In this document: in pieces, positions 8,023-17,060 of the stretch
Layout: each line of letters starts with the position of its first letter
How positions within the stretch are numbered: position 1 is the first letter of the stretch
Assembly (NCBI RefSeq): GCF_016863175.1
Contig: NZ_BOOJ01000057.1
Coordinates: 1-64,000 of the forward strand
DNA length: 64,000 nt
Direction of reading: 5' to 3'
Source: Paraplanobispora siamensis
Lineage (GTDB): Bacteria > Actinomycetota > Actinomycetes > Streptosporangiales > Streptosporangiaceae
Notes under the pieces: model-generated
What the model saw: the letters and a program-made list of their open reading frames with translations, nothing else
Told to the model about the DNA's origin: nothing
The model's database searches: none
Position numbers and translations under genes: made by a program

Positions 8023-9360
8023 ATGACCGGTCCTCAGCGGGTGATCGAGCGGGCCGGCTCCGCCGATCTGGCGATGGGGTCGCGCTCGGCTCCCCAGCAG
8101 ATAGGCGCCCTCCTGACACTGGAGGCGGCGCCGGGCTTCGACGGGACGGCCGCCACCCGGCTGCTCGCCGAGCGCGTGCGGGCCGTGCCACGCCTGCGGC
8201 AGCGCCTGGTACGGGTGCCGCCGGGGTGCGGCCGCCCCGTCTGGGCCGATGACCCGGCCTTCGACGCCGGTCGTCACGTGCGCTGCGCGCCCTGCCCGGA
8301 ACCGGGAGACGAGCAGGCGCTGCTGGATGCGGCCACCGCCGTGGTGAACGAGCCGCTGCCCCGCTCCCGGCCGCTGTGGGCGGTGGTGTTCGTCACCGGC
8401 CCGGCCGGCGACGTGCTCGGGATGGTCGTCGTCCTGGACCACGTGGTGGCCGACGGCATCGGCGGGCTGGCCGTGCTCGCCGGCCTGGTGGACCAGGCGG
8501 CCCCTGCGTCGTCCGCCCGGGAAGTCCCGTTCCCGCGGCGCCCGCCCTCGACGCGGGAGCTGGCCGCCGACGCCCTGCGCGAGCGCCTGCGAGCGCTGCG
8601 TCGCGTGCCCGCGTTCTGGCGGGCCGTGCGGGTGGCCGTGACGGCCTCGGGCGGCCTGCGTCCGGCGCCGGCGGAGCGGTGCTCACTGCTGCGGCCGGTC
8701 GGGCCGCGCTGCCGGGTCGAGGCGGTTCACGCCGATCTGGCCGGGCTGCGGGCGGCGGCCCACCGCTGCGGCGGGACCGTCAACGACGCGCTGCTGACCG
8801 CGATCACCGGCGCGCTGCGCACGCTGCTGGCGCACCGCGGCGAGTCCGTCGACGTCTTCTCCGTGGCGGTGATGGTGGCGGCCCGCCGTACGGCCGGCGC
8901 CGACCGGCTCGGCAACGAGGTCGTCCCGCTGATCGTCGCCCTTCCGGGCGCGGACGGGCCTCCCTCGCGGCGGCTGGAACGCGTCGCGGCCATCCTGCGG
9001 GCCCGCAAGGCCACCCAGGCGGAGATCCCCCTCACGGCCCTGTCCGGCCCGCTGTTCCGGGTGGCGGCCCGGCTGGGGCTGTACCGCCGGTACATGCGGC
9101 GCCAGCGACGCCTTCACACGCTGGTGAGCAACATGCGCGGTCCCGACCGGCCGCTGTCCTTCGCCGGTGCCCCGATCCGCGCGGTCGTGCCCATCGCGGT
9201 CGCCGAGGGCGGGAACATCACGGTGAGCTTCGAGGCCCTGTCCTACGCCGGGACGCTCACCGTCGCCGTCCTGGCCGACCCCGGCAATGTGCCCGACCTG
9301 CCCGTGCTGACCGCCGCCCTGCGGGCCGAACTCCACGCCCTGACCGCGTTGCCGGTATGA
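8023..9360 (+). CDS. Wax ester synthase/diacylglycerol acyltransferase (WS/DGAT) family
   Basis: This 445-residue acyltransferase matches the mycobacterial Tgs1-type WS/DGAT family, which makes triacylglycerol or wax esters from acyl-CoA. The N-terminal part matches the condensation-like domain and SNMRGPDRPL near residues 369-378 matches the C-terminal one. The catalytic motif, normally HHxxxDG, reads DHVVADG (His140, Asp144), so the first His is Asp; the second, catalytic His is retained. GGGAGGAG precedes the ATG. In Mycobacterium tuberculosis tgs1 belongs to the DosR regulon, consistent with this neighbourhood. Confidence 0.88.
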   Translation: MTGPQRVIERAGSADLAMGSRSAPQQIGALLTLEAAPGFDGTAATRLLAERVRAVPRLRQRLVRVPPGCGRPVWADDPAFDAGRHVRCAPCPEPGDEQALLDAATAVVNEPLPRSRPLWAVVFVTGPAGDVLGMVVVLDHVVADGIGGLAVLAGLVDQAAPASSAREVPFPRRPPSTRELAADALRERLRALRRVPAFWRAVRVAVTASGGLRPAPAERCSLLRPVGPRCRVEAVHADLAGLRAAAHRCGGTVNDALLTAITGALRTLLAHRGESVDVFSVAVMVAARRTAGADRLGNEVVPLIVALPGADGPPSRRLERVAAILRARKATQAEIPLTALSGPLFRVAARLGLYRRYMRRQRRLHTLVSNMRGPDRPLSFAGAPIRAVVPIAVAEGGNITVSFEALSYAGTLTVAVLADPGNVPDLPVLTAALRAELHALTALPV

Positions 9361-9363
9361 CCT

Positions 9364-9762
9364 TCACCTTTGTCCTCGCCGCATGCCGAAGGCGGCTCCG
9401 CGCAGTTCCCTGACGGCCTGGTCCAGGGTGATGAGGGACTCCTGGATCCTGCGGGCGGCGCGGTCGTCGTGGACGTCCGGCAGGGCACTGTGCAGGTGAA
9501 GGGCGGCGGTGAACAGCCGCTGGATCAGCCCGTCGCCCAGATCGCCGATGTCGTGGACGGGCCGTTCGCCGCCGGCCGGCGCCGGTAGGCGGACCGGGTG
9601 CCTGCGGCGCGGCCGTCCGGTGCCGATCAGCCACGGACCGCCGACCGAGGACGAACGCCGATAACTGCTGCTACCTGAGGACGAACGCCGATGATTGCGC
9701 ACTATGACCGGTACTCCCTTCACTGAAGGGACGATGCCTCCCCGGATGCGGGGGAACTTCAT
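9364..9762 (-). CDS. DevS-like HisKA_3 domain fragment without phosphoacceptor His
   Basis: The last 60 or so residues of this 132-residue reading frame align by eye with the dimerisation and phosphoacceptor helix of DevS/NarX-type kinases: GLIQRLFTAALHLHSALP, then an AARRIQESLITLDQAVRELR helix. The canonical DLHD block reads DLGD, so the phosphorylated His is missing. No ATPase domain follows. The N-terminal half is Ser/Arg-rich and partly encoded by a 30-bp repeat. It may be a decayed kinase or a dimerisation-only protein. The ATG at 9762 is a guess, and expression is unproven. Confidence 0.45.
   Translation of the reverse strand: MKFPRIRGGIVPSVKGVPVIVRNHRRSSSGSSSYRRSSSVGGPWLIGTGRPRRRHPVRLPAPAGGERPVHDIGDLGDGLIQRLFTAALHLHSALPDVHDDRAARRIQESLITLDQAVRELRGAAFGMRRGQR
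9647..9692. repeat. Two 16-bp direct repeats at 30-bp spacing
   Basis: GAGGACGAACGCCGAT occurs at 9647-9662 and again at 9677-9692. If the minus-strand frame is coding, the 30-bp period repeats ten codons rich in Ser and Arg. A separate 7-bp inverted repeat (CCCTTCA, then TGAAGGG) lies at 9716-9730. Confidence 0.7.
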
Positions 9763-9800
9763 CCTCGCTCCCGCACGATCGGCTGAAAAGCCCCGCCCGA

Positions 9801-9814
9801 GGGCTCTTCGGCCC
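9801..9814. promoter_or_regulatory. Degenerate DosR-like box (one mismatch)
   Basis: GGGCTCTTCGGCCC has one mismatch (T for C at position five). It lies between the DevS-like fragment (39 nt from its proposed start) and the metallo-beta-lactamase gene (107 nt before its start). Confidence 0.3.
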
Positions 9815-9920
9815 TGTCGTTCGCCTCTACCGCCATTCCCCCCGCCCGGCCGAGGCTTGAGATGACCTCGTACGACATGGCGATGAAGTCCGGGGAGAAG
9901 GGAAAAGAGGTGAGGCACCG

Positions 9921-10709
9921 ATGCGACGGGAACCGAGACGAAACAGCGGGCCGCAGGAGATCGCCGAGGATGTCTTCCTGCTGGCCCTGGGGTGTGGCGT
10001 CACCGCCTGCAACGTGTACTTCGTGCGCTCCGGCTCCTCGTGGGCGCTCATCGACACGGGCTGGCGCAAGCAGGGACGGCGCGTCAGGGAGGCGGCCGAG
10101 AGGCTCTTCGGAGCCGGTGCGCCGCCGGCCGCCATCGTGCTGACCCACCTGCACCCCGATCACTCCGGCTCCCTGCTCGAGCTGGTCGCGGCCTGGAAGC
10201 CGCCGGTCTACGTGCACCCGGATGAGCTGCCGCTGGCCGCCGGGGGGTATGTGCCGCAGTACGCCAATCCGCTCGACCGCTGGCTCGTCGCCCCCGTGCT
10301 GCGCCTGATCCCGCCTCGCACGCTGCGCCGGGCCCTGGCAGCCAACAGCGTGGCGGGCCTGGCCCGGTCCTTCGATCCCGAAGGCGCCGTGCCCGGCCTG
10401 CCCGGCTGGGAGTGCGTGGCCACCCCCGGGCACACGCCCGGCCACAGCGCCTTCCTGCGCCGCCGGGACGGCGTGCTGATCACCGGGGACGCCGCGCTGA
10501 CGGTGGATCTCAACCGTCCGTGGAACCTGCTGCGCGAGGCTGCGGGGGTGTACGGCCCGCCGTACGTCTCGACCTGGAACTGGCCCGAGGCCCGGCGGTC
10601 GGTCGCCGCCCTGGCCCGGCTCGAACCACGGGTGCTGGCACGGGGGCACGGGCCGCCCCTGGTCACCGGGGCCGCCCCGGCCCTGCACGCCCTGGTGGCG
10701 CATCGGTAG
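9921..10709 (+). CDS. Metallo-beta-lactamase fold hydrolase
   Basis: This 262-residue protein carries the full dinuclear zinc set: THLHPDH (His76, His78, Asp80, His81), GHTPGHS, the bridging Asp of ITGDAAL and a final His in ARGHGPP. The layout matches the glyoxalase II-like/hydrolase branch and not true beta-lactamases. There is no signal peptide, so it acts in the cytosol. The substrate is unknown. GAGAAGGG and AGAGGTGAGG lie upstream of the ATG. Confidence 0.85.
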   Translation: MRREPRRNSGPQEIAEDVFLLALGCGVTACNVYFVRSGSSWALIDTGWRKQGRRVREAAERLFGAGAPPAAIVLTHLHPDHSGSLLELVAAWKPPVYVHPDELPLAAGGYVPQYANPLDRWLVAPVLRLIPPRTLRRALAANSVAGLARSFDPEGAVPGLPGWECVATPGHTPGHSAFLRRRDGVLITGDAALTVDLNRPWNLLREAAGVYGPPYVSTWNWPEARRSVAALARLEPRVLARGHGPPLVTGAAPALHALVAHR

Positions 10710-10741
10710 CGGTCTTCACCGCCTTTCCGCGTGAGGATGAC

Positions 10742-11695
10742 TCACGGCTCCAGGCACTCGGGGATGGAGTCGGAGGGGCCGGTGGGCCGTTCGGTCTGCC
10801 CGGCCGCGTTGTAGATCTTCACCCACTTGACCGACGGGAACTGCTTGAGCGTCGGGATGATCTCGTCGGCGACGGTGAAGGTGGAGCCGCCACTGGTGCA
10901 CCGGCCGGTCAGGTAGACCCGGGCGACGCCCTTGGTGATGGTCAGCTTGCTGAAGCCGGTGGCCCTGGAGCTGATGAATCGCAGACCCTGCGCGCGTTCG
11001 CTCTGGGTCGGTCCGGCGAACAGCCGCTGCAGCGCGCCGTAGGCGGTGCCGGGCGGGATCACCGGTCGGAGCACGGCGGTGGTGTACGGCTCGTGCCCGG
11101 TGTTGAAGTTGCGGAGGTTGAGGAAGTGGTTGCGGGCCATGACGGTCCGGTACGGCGTACTGATGTCGACGACCACCCGGCTGGGCCGGTTCAGGGCGTA
11201 GACGCGATACGGCGTGCGCTTGGCCAGCCCCACTCCGAAGGACAGCACGGCTTCGTCGTCACCGGTGGAGACGACCTGGACGACGCCGGGCAGGGAGTAG
11301 GTGCGGCGGGCCGGGCCGTAGGTAGCGCCGTTGCCGTCGTGGCCGGTGGCCTTGGTGAAGCGGACCTTCAGCAGCGCGTCACCGACGGCGCGCACAGGCC
11401 TGCCGGACGGGTCGCCGATGAGCTGCTTGACGTAGCGGGCGCTGTAGCGGGCCGGAACGGGGCCGCGGAACTCGAAGACCAGCCGGTCCAGGCCCGGATG
11501 GTGGGCGGCGCGCACGTCGACGAGGGTCGGGACGGTCGGCCGGGCCGACTGCTCCGCGGCCTGCCGGGTGGCCGTCGCCCACAGCGGGGCGGGGGCCGCA
11601 GCGGCCTGAGCCGATACGGCGGGCAGCAGCCCGGCCGTGCCGGCGGTCAGGAGAGCGGTGGTGAGGAGGGTGCGGGTGGTGAGCACGGTGATCAT
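10742..11695 (-). CDS. Secreted AMIN-like/GerMN domain protein
   Basis: This protein of about 317 residues starts with a Sec signal peptide ([18 protein letters not shown], cleavage after VSAQA). Residues from about 55 to 190 match the AMIN-like beta-sandwich of actinobacterial lipoproteins (SRVVVDIS strand). The C-terminal third ([26 protein letters not shown]) matches the GerMN domain. These domains bind cell wall or are found in envelope proteins linked with sporulation. The enzymatic role, if any, is unknown. The ATG at 11695 is chosen because it places the signal peptide at the N terminus. Confidence 0.72.
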   Translation of the reverse strand: MITVLTTRTLLTTALLTAGTAGLLPAVSAQAAAAPAPLWATATRQAAEQSARPTVPTLVDVRAAHHPGLDRLVFEFRGPVPARYSARYVKQLIGDPSGRPVRAVGDALLKVRFTKATGHDGNGATYGPARRTYSLPGVVQVVSTGDDEAVLSFGVGLAKRTPYRVYALNRPSRVVVDISTPYRTVMARNHFLNLRNFNTGHEPYTTAVLRPVIPPGTAYGALQRLFAGPTQSERAQGLRFISSRATGFSKLTITKGVARVYLTGRCTSGGSTFTVADEIIPTLKQFPSVKWVKIYNAAGQTERPTGPSDSIPECLEP

Positions 11696-11838
11696 CTCTT
11701 CTCGCTGATCATCTTCTGTTCTGGTGCTCCACCTCCACAGTGCTGCGGCGCGCCCGTGGGCGAACGCGGCGAACGTCACCGGTCGACGGGCCGAAAGACA
11801 GATTTTTCGCGGCCGGCGGCCGGGCGGGCGGGACGGGG

Positions 11839-12489
11839 TCAGGCTGTCGCCTCCGCCTCCGCCTCGGCGACCAGCGAGAGCAGGAGCGGGGCCACCTCGT
11901 CGAGCGCCGTCACGTGGTCGACGATCTCGTCCCGGGTGATGGTGGCCTGGGGCATGGCGAAGTGATTGCTGGTCGCCCGATCGGTGGTGATCACGGTGCC
12001 GCCGAGGCGGTGGACCGCGGTGGCGCCGGTGGCGCCGTCCCTGCCCTCGCCCGACAGGATGACCGCGACGGCGTCGGGTCCCACGGCCAGCGCCAGGCTG
12101 GTCAGCAGCAGGTCGGCCGAGGGCCGGTAGGGCGGAAGCGGGCCGGAGACGATCAGGAGCAGCCGGCGGTCACCGGTGACGAGCAGGTGTTGCCCGGGCG
12201 GGGCGACGACCACACGGCCGGGGACCAGGGCCTGCCCGTCGCACGCCGCCGCGACCGGCAGGGCGGTGCGCCTGCCCAGGATGTGCGGGAGCATGCTGCG
12301 GCGGTCGGGGTTCAGGTGCTGCAGCACGATCACCGCGGCGGGCAGACCGACCGGCAGCGCGCCGAGGACGCGGCTGGTGGCGGCCAGCCCTCCGGCGGAG
12401 GACACGAGCGCGATGACCGGGAGACGGCCGGCGGGCGGGGCCGCCGGGACGGGTTCGTGCCGGGTGCTCATGCCGGCCGGAGTGTTCAT
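11839..12489 (-). CDS. cheB: CheB-type methylesterase domain protein
   Basis: This 216-residue protein is a stand-alone CheB C-terminal methylesterase domain with no receiver domain. The catalytic triad is visible: Ser in SSAGGLAA, His in [11 protein letters not shown] and Asp in [11 protein letters not shown]. In chemotaxis this enzyme removes methyl groups from receptor glutamates, but nothing else here suggests chemotaxis. Lone CheB domains are common in non-motile actinobacteria and their substrate is unclear. The ATG at 12489 has GGAGAC six bases upstream. The gene is divergent from acs and shares a DosR-like box with it. Confidence 0.82.
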   Translation of the reverse strand: MNTPAGMSTRHEPVPAAPPAGRLPVIALVSSAGGLAATSRVLGALPVGLPAAVIVLQHLNPDRRSMLPHILGRRTALPVAAACDGQALVPGRVVVAPPGQHLLVTGDRRLLLIVSGPLPPYRPSADLLLTSLALAVGPDAVAVILSGEGRDGATGATAVHRLGGTVITTDRATSNHFAMPQATITRDEIVDHVTALDEVAPLLLSLVAEAEAEATA

Positions 12490-12591
12490 GAGTGTCTCCG
12501 ATCTCATCGTCCGGCGCCGTGGGAAAGGCGCTCCGCGCCGCTCGACCGGATGTTCCGTTTCCATCATCGACGTCCGCGGGGTCGGCGGCAG

Positions 12592-12605
12592 GGGCCGGAA
12601 GTCCC
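12592..12605. promoter_or_regulatory. DosR/OsdR-like box between cheB and acs
   Basis: GGGCCGGAAGTCCC fits GGGNCNNNNGNCCC exactly and is extended by one G and one C on either side. It differs at single positions from the boxes at 15074 and 16986. It is 103 nt from the CheB start and 119 nt from the acs start, so it could serve both. Confidence 0.55.
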
Positions 12606-12723
12606 CTCCGGGAGAGCCGGTCGCCCCTGGGCGGGCCGCCGGGCCGGGAGTCGGATGGAGCGGAGGAGGAACCGCCACGACGATGATCGACGTCATTGGT
12701 CCCGGCCGGAGTGGCGGGCCGAG

Positions 12724-14478
12724 ATGATGTGGGAGACCGTTCACAAGAACCCGATTCAGGCGAACCTGCTGGACTACGCCGCCGAGTGCCGGTCCTTCTC
12801 CTGGGAGGGGGCGCGCGCCCGGCTGTACGGCCGTCACGGGCTCAACATCGCCTACGAGGCCGTGGACCGGCACGCCGAGACGGAACGCCGTCACCAGACG
12901 GCTCTGCGGTGCGTCGGCAGGGATGACAAGGTCACCGAGCTGACCTACCTCGATCTGCACAGGGAGACCGGCCGCTTCGCCAACGTGCTGCGCGAGCTGG
13001 GCGTGGGCAAGGGCGAGCGGGTCTTCACACTGCTGGGCCGGGTCCCCGACCTGTACGTCACGGTGCTGGGCACGCTCAAGAACCTCAGCGTGCTGTCGCC
13101 GCTTTTCTCCGCCTTCGGTCCCGAGCCGATCCGCGAGCGGCTGCGCCTGGGCGGCGGCCGGGTCCTGGTGACCACCCCCGAGCTCTACGCCCGGAAGGTC
13201 GCCCCGATCCGGGACAGTCTGCCGGCGCTGGAACACGTCCTGGTCACCGGTGACGGCCCCGCCCCGGAGGGCACCCGGCTGCTGCGGGAGGCGATGACCG
13301 GGGCGAGTCCGCGCTTCGACATCCCGCCCACCGACTCGGAGGACATGGCGCTGCTGCACTTCACCAGCGGCACCACCGGCAGGCCCAAGGGCGCCGTGCA
13401 TGTGCACGCCGCGGTGATCGCCCACCGCGCCACCGCCGTCTACGCCCTGGACCTGCGGCCCGAGGACACCTTCTGGTGCACCGCCGACCCCGGCTGGGTC
13501 ACCGGCATGTCGTACGGCGTCATCGCCCCCCTGACGATCGGCGCCACCGTGGTGGCCGACACGGGCGAGTTCGACGCCCGCCGCTGGTACCGCACGCTGC
13601 AGGACCAGCGGGTCAGCGTCTGGTACACCGCGCCGACCGCGCTGCGCATGCTGATGCGCCACGGCGGCGAGCTCGCCGCCGGCTACGACCTGTCGCGGCT
13701 GCGGTTCGTCGCCAGCGTGGGCGAGCCGCTCAACCCCGAGATCGTCGTCTGGGGCCTGCGCGCGCTGGGCCTGCCGGTCCACGACAACTGGTGGCAGACC
13801 GAGACGGGCGCCATCATGATCAGCAACTACGCCGCGATGGACGTCAAGCCCGGATCGATGGGCCGCCCGCTGCCCGGGATCAGGGCGGCGCTGCTACGGC
13901 GCGGCGCGGACGGCCGGGCCCTGGTCTCCGACGGAGAGGTGCAGGTCGTCGAGGAACCGGACGCGGAGGGCGAGCTGGCGCTGCGGCCCGGGTGGCCGTC
14001 GATGTTCCGTGGATACCTGGACGATCCCGAACGGTACGCCAAGGCGTTCGCGGGCGGCTGGTACCTCACCGGTGACGTCGCCCGGCGCGACGCCGACGGC
14101 TACTACTGGTTCGTGGCCAGGGCCGACGACGTCATCAAGTCCGCCGGCCACCTCATCGGCCCGTTCGAGGTCGAGAGCGTGCTGATGGAGCATCCCGCCG
14201 TGGCCGAGGCCGGCGTCATCGGCAAACCCGATCCGGTGGCGGGCGAGCTGGTCAAGGCGTTCGTCACGCTCAGGCCCGGTCACGAGCCCACCGACGCGCT
14301 CCGCCGGGAGCTGGTCGCCTTCGGCCGTCGCCGGCTGGGCGCCGTCGCGCCCAAGGAGATCGCGTTCGACCAGAACCTGCCGCACACCCGCAGCGGCAAG
14401 GTGATGCGTCGTCTGCTCAAGGCCCGCGAGCTCGGCCTTCCCGAGGGCGACATCTCCACCCTGGAGGGATCGGGTTGA
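12724..14478 (+). CDS. acsA: AMP-forming acetyl-CoA synthetase (AcsA-like)
   Basis: This enzyme of about 584 residues activates acetate or a short acyl acid to its CoA thioester via an acyl-adenylate. It shows the P-loop [10 protein letters not shown] (near residues 215-225), the acetyl-CoA synthetase motif NWWQTETG, the adenylate motif [17 protein letters not shown], and the C-terminal SGKVMRR, whose Lys is the usual acetylation site. Length fits the 570-residue AcsA branch better than the 650-residue Acs. Two adjacent ATGs (12724 and 12727) are possible. It is divergent from cheB across a DosR-like box. Confidence 0.92.
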   Translation: MMWETVHKNPIQANLLDYAAECRSFSWEGARARLYGRHGLNIAYEAVDRHAETERRHQTALRCVGRDDKVTELTYLDLHRETGRFANVLRELGVGKGERVFTLLGRVPDLYVTVLGTLKNLSVLSPLFSAFGPEPIRERLRLGGGRVLVTTPELYARKVAPIRDSLPALEHVLVTGDGPAPEGTRLLREAMTGASPRFDIPPTDSEDMALLHFTSGTTGRPKGAVHVHAAVIAHRATAVYALDLRPEDTFWCTADPGWVTGMSYGVIAPLTIGATVVADTGEFDARRWYRTLQDQRVSVWYTAPTALRMLMRHGGELAAGYDLSRLRFVASVGEPLNPEIVVWGLRALGLPVHDNWWQTETGAIMISNYAAMDVKPGSMGRPLPGIRAALLRRGADGRALVSDGEVQVVEEPDAEGELALRPGWPSMFRGYLDDPERYAKAFAGGWYLTGDVARRDADGYYWFVARADDVIKSAGHLIGPFEVESVLMEHPAVAEAGVIGKPDPVAGELVKAFVTLRPGHEPTDALRRELVAFGRRRLGAVAPKEIAFDQNLPHTRSGKVMRRLLKARELGLPEGDISTLEGSG

Positions 14479-14503
14479 GCCGGGCGCCAGCGGCCCGGTA
14501 CGG

Positions 14504-14542
14504 CCCGGGCCCGCTCCTTCGGGGGGAAGGAGCGGGCCCGGG
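14504..14542. terminator. Bidirectional hairpin terminator between acs and hsp20
   Basis: There is a perfect 17-bp inverted repeat (14504-14520 with 14526-14542) and a GGGGG loop, placed between two convergent genes. No T-run follows, as is common in high-GC actinobacteria. Confidence 0.8.
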
Positions 14543-14568
14543 TGACCACCGCGGGGCGCCGGTCGTCG

Positions 14569-15006
14569 TCAGCTCTTCTTGCCCTTGTCGTCGGGCTTGC
14601 CGACCAGGATGCGGACGCCCTCCGGCTTGACCTCCGACAGCTTCACGCTGACCTCGAGGATGCCCTTGTCGTAGCCGGCCTTGACGTCCTTGGGGTCGGC
14701 TCCGGCGGGCAGGACGATGGACCGGGTGAAGGCGCCGTAGCGGAACTCGCTCCGGTGCCCCTCCGTCTCCTCCTGGTGCCGCTCGGCGTGGATGGTCAGG
14801 ACATCCCCGGCCAGGGTGATCTCGACGTCCTTGTCGGGGTCGATGCCGGGCAGTTCGGCGCGGAGCACGTAGCGGCCGTCCTTGACGCAATCCTCGAACC
14901 GGATCATCTGTCCCAGCATCGGCCGCAGTCCGGCGAACGGTGCCTCGAGCCAGTCGAAGATCTCGGGGATCAGCCCGCGGGGCTCCCGGCGGACCAGTGC
15001 GCTCAT
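14569..15006 (-). CDS. Hsp20 family small heat shock protein
   Basis: This 145-residue protein has an alpha-crystallin domain from about residue 45 to 135 (YVLRAELPGID, then the closing GILEVSVKL strand) and a short charged C-terminal tail. The N-terminal MSALVRREPRG-type stretch and FDWLEAPF resemble actinobacterial Hsp20 proteins including HspX, a DosR-regulated dormancy protein. It is an ATP-independent holdase in the cytosol. GGAGGGACG lies a few bases upstream of the start. A DosR-like box lies 68 nt upstream. Confidence 0.93.
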   Translation of the reverse strand: MSALVRREPRGLIPEIFDWLEAPFAGLRPMLGQMIRFEDCVKDGRYVLRAELPGIDPDKDVEITLAGDVLTIHAERHQEETEGHRSEFRYGAFTRSIVLPAGADPKDVKAGYDKGILEVSVKLSEVKPEGVRILVGKPDDKGKKS

Positions 15007-15073
15007 GATCGTCCCTCCGTTTCCCGTGACACTCCTTCACTTCCATCCCATCGCCGCGGCCGGCCGCCGGGCA

Positions 15074-15087
15074 GGGGCGGAAGTCCC
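15074..15087. promoter_or_regulatory. DosR/OsdR-like box upstream of hsp20
   Basis: GGGGCGGAAGTCCC is an exact pattern match. It is 68 nt upstream of the Hsp20 start, almost the same distance as the box before OsmC (72 nt). Confidence 0.55.
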
Positions 15088-15305
15088 TACCTGGGAGACG
15101 GAGGTCATCGGACGATCCTGATGTCAGAGATGCCGGAAAGGTCGGCTAAAGGCGGGAGGTCCCTGACGATCCGGGCCTCTCGGTCATGACCGGCCGGGCC
15201 GTACGGCACTGCCCGCGTGGCCGGGAAACCGGTGTGCTGGGGAGGCGGTCGGGATCGGCGCCGGGCCTGCGCGACCGCCCGCCGCAGTCTGAGAGGAGAC
15301 CCGCG

Positions 15306-16355
15306 ATGGAGCTCAAGGAACTGCTCGGTGACGAGACCTCGTCCCTGCTGGGACACGAATGCTCCACGATCGGCCGGGAGCGGCTGAGCACGCCCGGCCC
15401 GGACTTCGTGGACCGGGTCCTGGCCGGCGGCGACCGGCCCCCCGCGGTGCTGCGCAACCTGCAGCACGTCTTCGACACCGGCCGCCTGGCCGGCACCGGA
15501 TACCTGTCGATCCTCCCGGTCGACCAGGGCGTCGAGCACTCGGCGGCGGCCTCGTTCGCCCCCAACCCGGAGTACTTCGACCCCCTGCGGCTGTGCGAGC
15601 TGGCCGTGGAGGGCGGCTGCAACGCCATCGCCTCCACTCTGGGCGTGCTGGGGATGGCCGCCCGCCGCTACGCGCACCGGGTGCCGTTCATCGTCAAGCT
15701 CAACCACAACGAGCTGCTGACCTACCCCAACCGGTACGACCAGGTGATGTTCGCCTCCGTCCGGCAGGCCTTCGATCTGGGTGCGGTGGGGGTCGGCGCG
15801 ACGGTCTACTTCGGCTCGCCGGAGAGCATGCGGCAGCTGCGGGAGGTGCGGCAGGCCTTCCAGGCGGCGCACGGGCTGGGCATGTTCACCGTGCTGTGGG
15901 CCTACCTGCGCAACGAGGCCTTCCGCAGGGACGGCGTCGACCACCACACCAGCGCCGACCTCACCGGCCAGGCCAACCACCTGGCGGCGACGGTGGAGGC
16001 CGACATCGTCAAGCAGAAGCAGCCGCAGGGCAACGGCGGCTTCCGCGCGCTGGGGTTCGGCAAGACCAGCGACCTGGTGTACGAGGAGCTGACCACCGAC
16101 CACCCGATCGACCTGACCCGCTGGCAGGTCGTCAACTGCTTCATGGGCCGGGTCGGACTGATCAACTCCGGGGGCGCGTCCTCAGGCCAGGGCGACCTGG
16201 CGCAGGCCGTACGGACCGCGGTGATCAACAAGCGGGCGGGCGGCATGGGACTGATCGTCGGGCGCAAGTCCTTCCAGCGGCCGATGGCCGGGGGCGTCCG
16301 GCTGCTGAACGCCGTACAGGACGTCTACCTCGACCCCGACGTCACCATCGCCTGA
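15306..16355 (+). CDS. fbaB: Class I fructose-bisphosphate aldolase (DhnA/FbaB type)
   Basis: This 349-residue enzyme cleaves fructose-1,6-bisphosphate by Schiff base chemistry. The early LPVDQGVEH block is typical of the DhnA family and a Lys in [11 protein letters not shown] lies in the barrel. The C-terminal [19 protein letters not shown] block is the phosphate-binding region with the second conserved Lys. GAGAGGAGA precedes the ATG at 15306. Position between Hsp20 and OsmC suggests a stress-time glycolytic or gluconeogenic enzyme. A weaker box-like sequence at 15150 was not counted. Confidence 0.9.
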   Translation: MELKELLGDETSSLLGHECSTIGRERLSTPGPDFVDRVLAGGDRPPAVLRNLQHVFDTGRLAGTGYLSILPVDQGVEHSAAASFAPNPEYFDPLRLCELAVEGGCNAIASTLGVLGMAARRYAHRVPFIVKLNHNELLTYPNRYDQVMFASVRQAFDLGAVGVGATVYFGSPESMRQLREVRQAFQAAHGLGMFTVLWAYLRNEAFRRDGVDHHTSADLTGQANHLAATVEADIVKQKQPQGNGGFRALGFGKTSDLVYEELTTDHPIDLTRWQVVNCFMGRVGLINSGGASSGQGDLAQAVRTAVINKRAGGMGLIVGRKSFQRPMAGGVRLLNAVQDVYLDPDVTIA

Positions 16356-16363
16356 ACCTGAAA

Positions 16364-16391
16364 GGGCACGACCGCCACGGCGGTCGTGCCC
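16364..16391. terminator. Hairpin terminator between aldolase and OsmC
   Basis: GGGCACGACCGCC (16364-16376) pairs perfectly with GGCGGTCGTGCCC (16379-16391) across a nominal two-base loop. It sits nine bases after the aldolase stop, between convergent genes. Confidence 0.75.
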
Positions 16392-16476
16392 GGCCCGCGT
16401 CTTCCGGCGGGCGCTGTCACCGAGGACGCCACCGAGGACGGCGTGAATCCGCCGGGACCGGGCCGGTCGTCCGCAC

Positions 16477-16914
16477 TCATCCGGCGGTCGCGTTCTGCGC
16501 GGCGCTCTCTGCCGTGACGACCCGGAAGTCGACCCGCGGCGGCACGCGCAGCGAGTTGTGCACCGTGCAGTGCTCGATGACCGCGGTGAAGGAGTCGCGC
16601 AGGTTCTCCGGCAGGCCGGGCGCCTTCACCACCAGCTCCACCCGTGCGACCCGTGCGGGCCGCGGGTCCATCTCGTACCGGGCGGTCACGGTGACCCCCA
16701 TGGGCAGGTCGCGCCGGTGCAGGTAACGCCTGGCGTAGTGGGCGGTGCAGGCGGCCAGGCCGGCGACGAACAGCTCGACCGGCGTGGGACCGGTGTCACT
16801 CCCGCCGGCGTCCGTGGGCTGGTCCGCCCGGACCCGGTGATCACGGATCTTGATGTCGAAACGGTCACCGCCGTACCAGACGACTCGCACGGTGCCGCTG
16901 GGCTTGTCGATCAT
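16477..16914 (-). CDS. OsmC family peroxiredoxin-like protein
   Basis: This 145-residue protein belongs to the OsmC/Ohr superfamily, thiol peroxidases that remove organic hydroperoxides. The two conserved cysteines are Cys56 in AGLAACTAHY and Cys116 in VIEHCTVHNSL. The start is ATG at 16914. A DosR-like box lies 72 nt upstream. It is cytosolic, and its reductant is not encoded nearby. Confidence 0.88.
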   Translation of the reverse strand: MIDKPSGTVRVVWYGGDRFDIKIRDHRVRADQPTDAGGSDTGPTPVELFVAGLAACTAHYARRYLHRRDLPMGVTVTARYEMDPRPARVARVELVVKAPGLPENLRDSFTAVIEHCTVHNSLRVPPRVDFRVVTAESAAQNATAG

Positions 16915-16985
16915 GGCCTGCTCCCCTGTAGGCCTCCCTTGAGTACCTCTGATCTCAGCGTGCTATCGCACCGTGTTCCCCGGCA

Positions 16986-16999
16986 GGGCCGGACGTCCC
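16986..16999. promoter_or_regulatory. DosR/OsdR-like box upstream of OsmC
   Basis: GGGCCGGACGTCCC is an exact pattern match, one base different from the cheB/acs box. It may also serve the divergent stress protein at 17344. Confidence 0.55.
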
Positions 17000-17046
17000 C
17001 GGGCGCGGGACCGAACGGCCCGCGACGCCGGCCGCGGGCGGCACAG

Positions 17047-17060
17047 AGGACGAAAGGCCC
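17047..17060. promoter_or_regulatory. Degenerate DosR-like box (one mismatch)
   Basis: AGGACGAAAGGCCC has one mismatch at its first base. It is the second box-like element in the 429-base OsmC-USP intergenic region. The rest of that region shows no gene I can support. Confidence 0.3.

Noticed and set aside
9361-9920. Mobile element remnant suggested by short direct and inverted repeats
   Set aside because: No transposase motif or target duplication is seen; the repeats are short and local.
15150-15163. Possible further DosR-like box before the aldolase
   Set aside because: AGGCGGGAGGTCCC has two mismatches, which is well within chance for this base composition.
16986-16999. Idea that each DosR-like match alone is significant
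   Set aside because: With eight fixed G/C bases the pattern should occur many times by chance in 64 kb of such DNA; only the grouped, intergenic, core-sharing matches were used.
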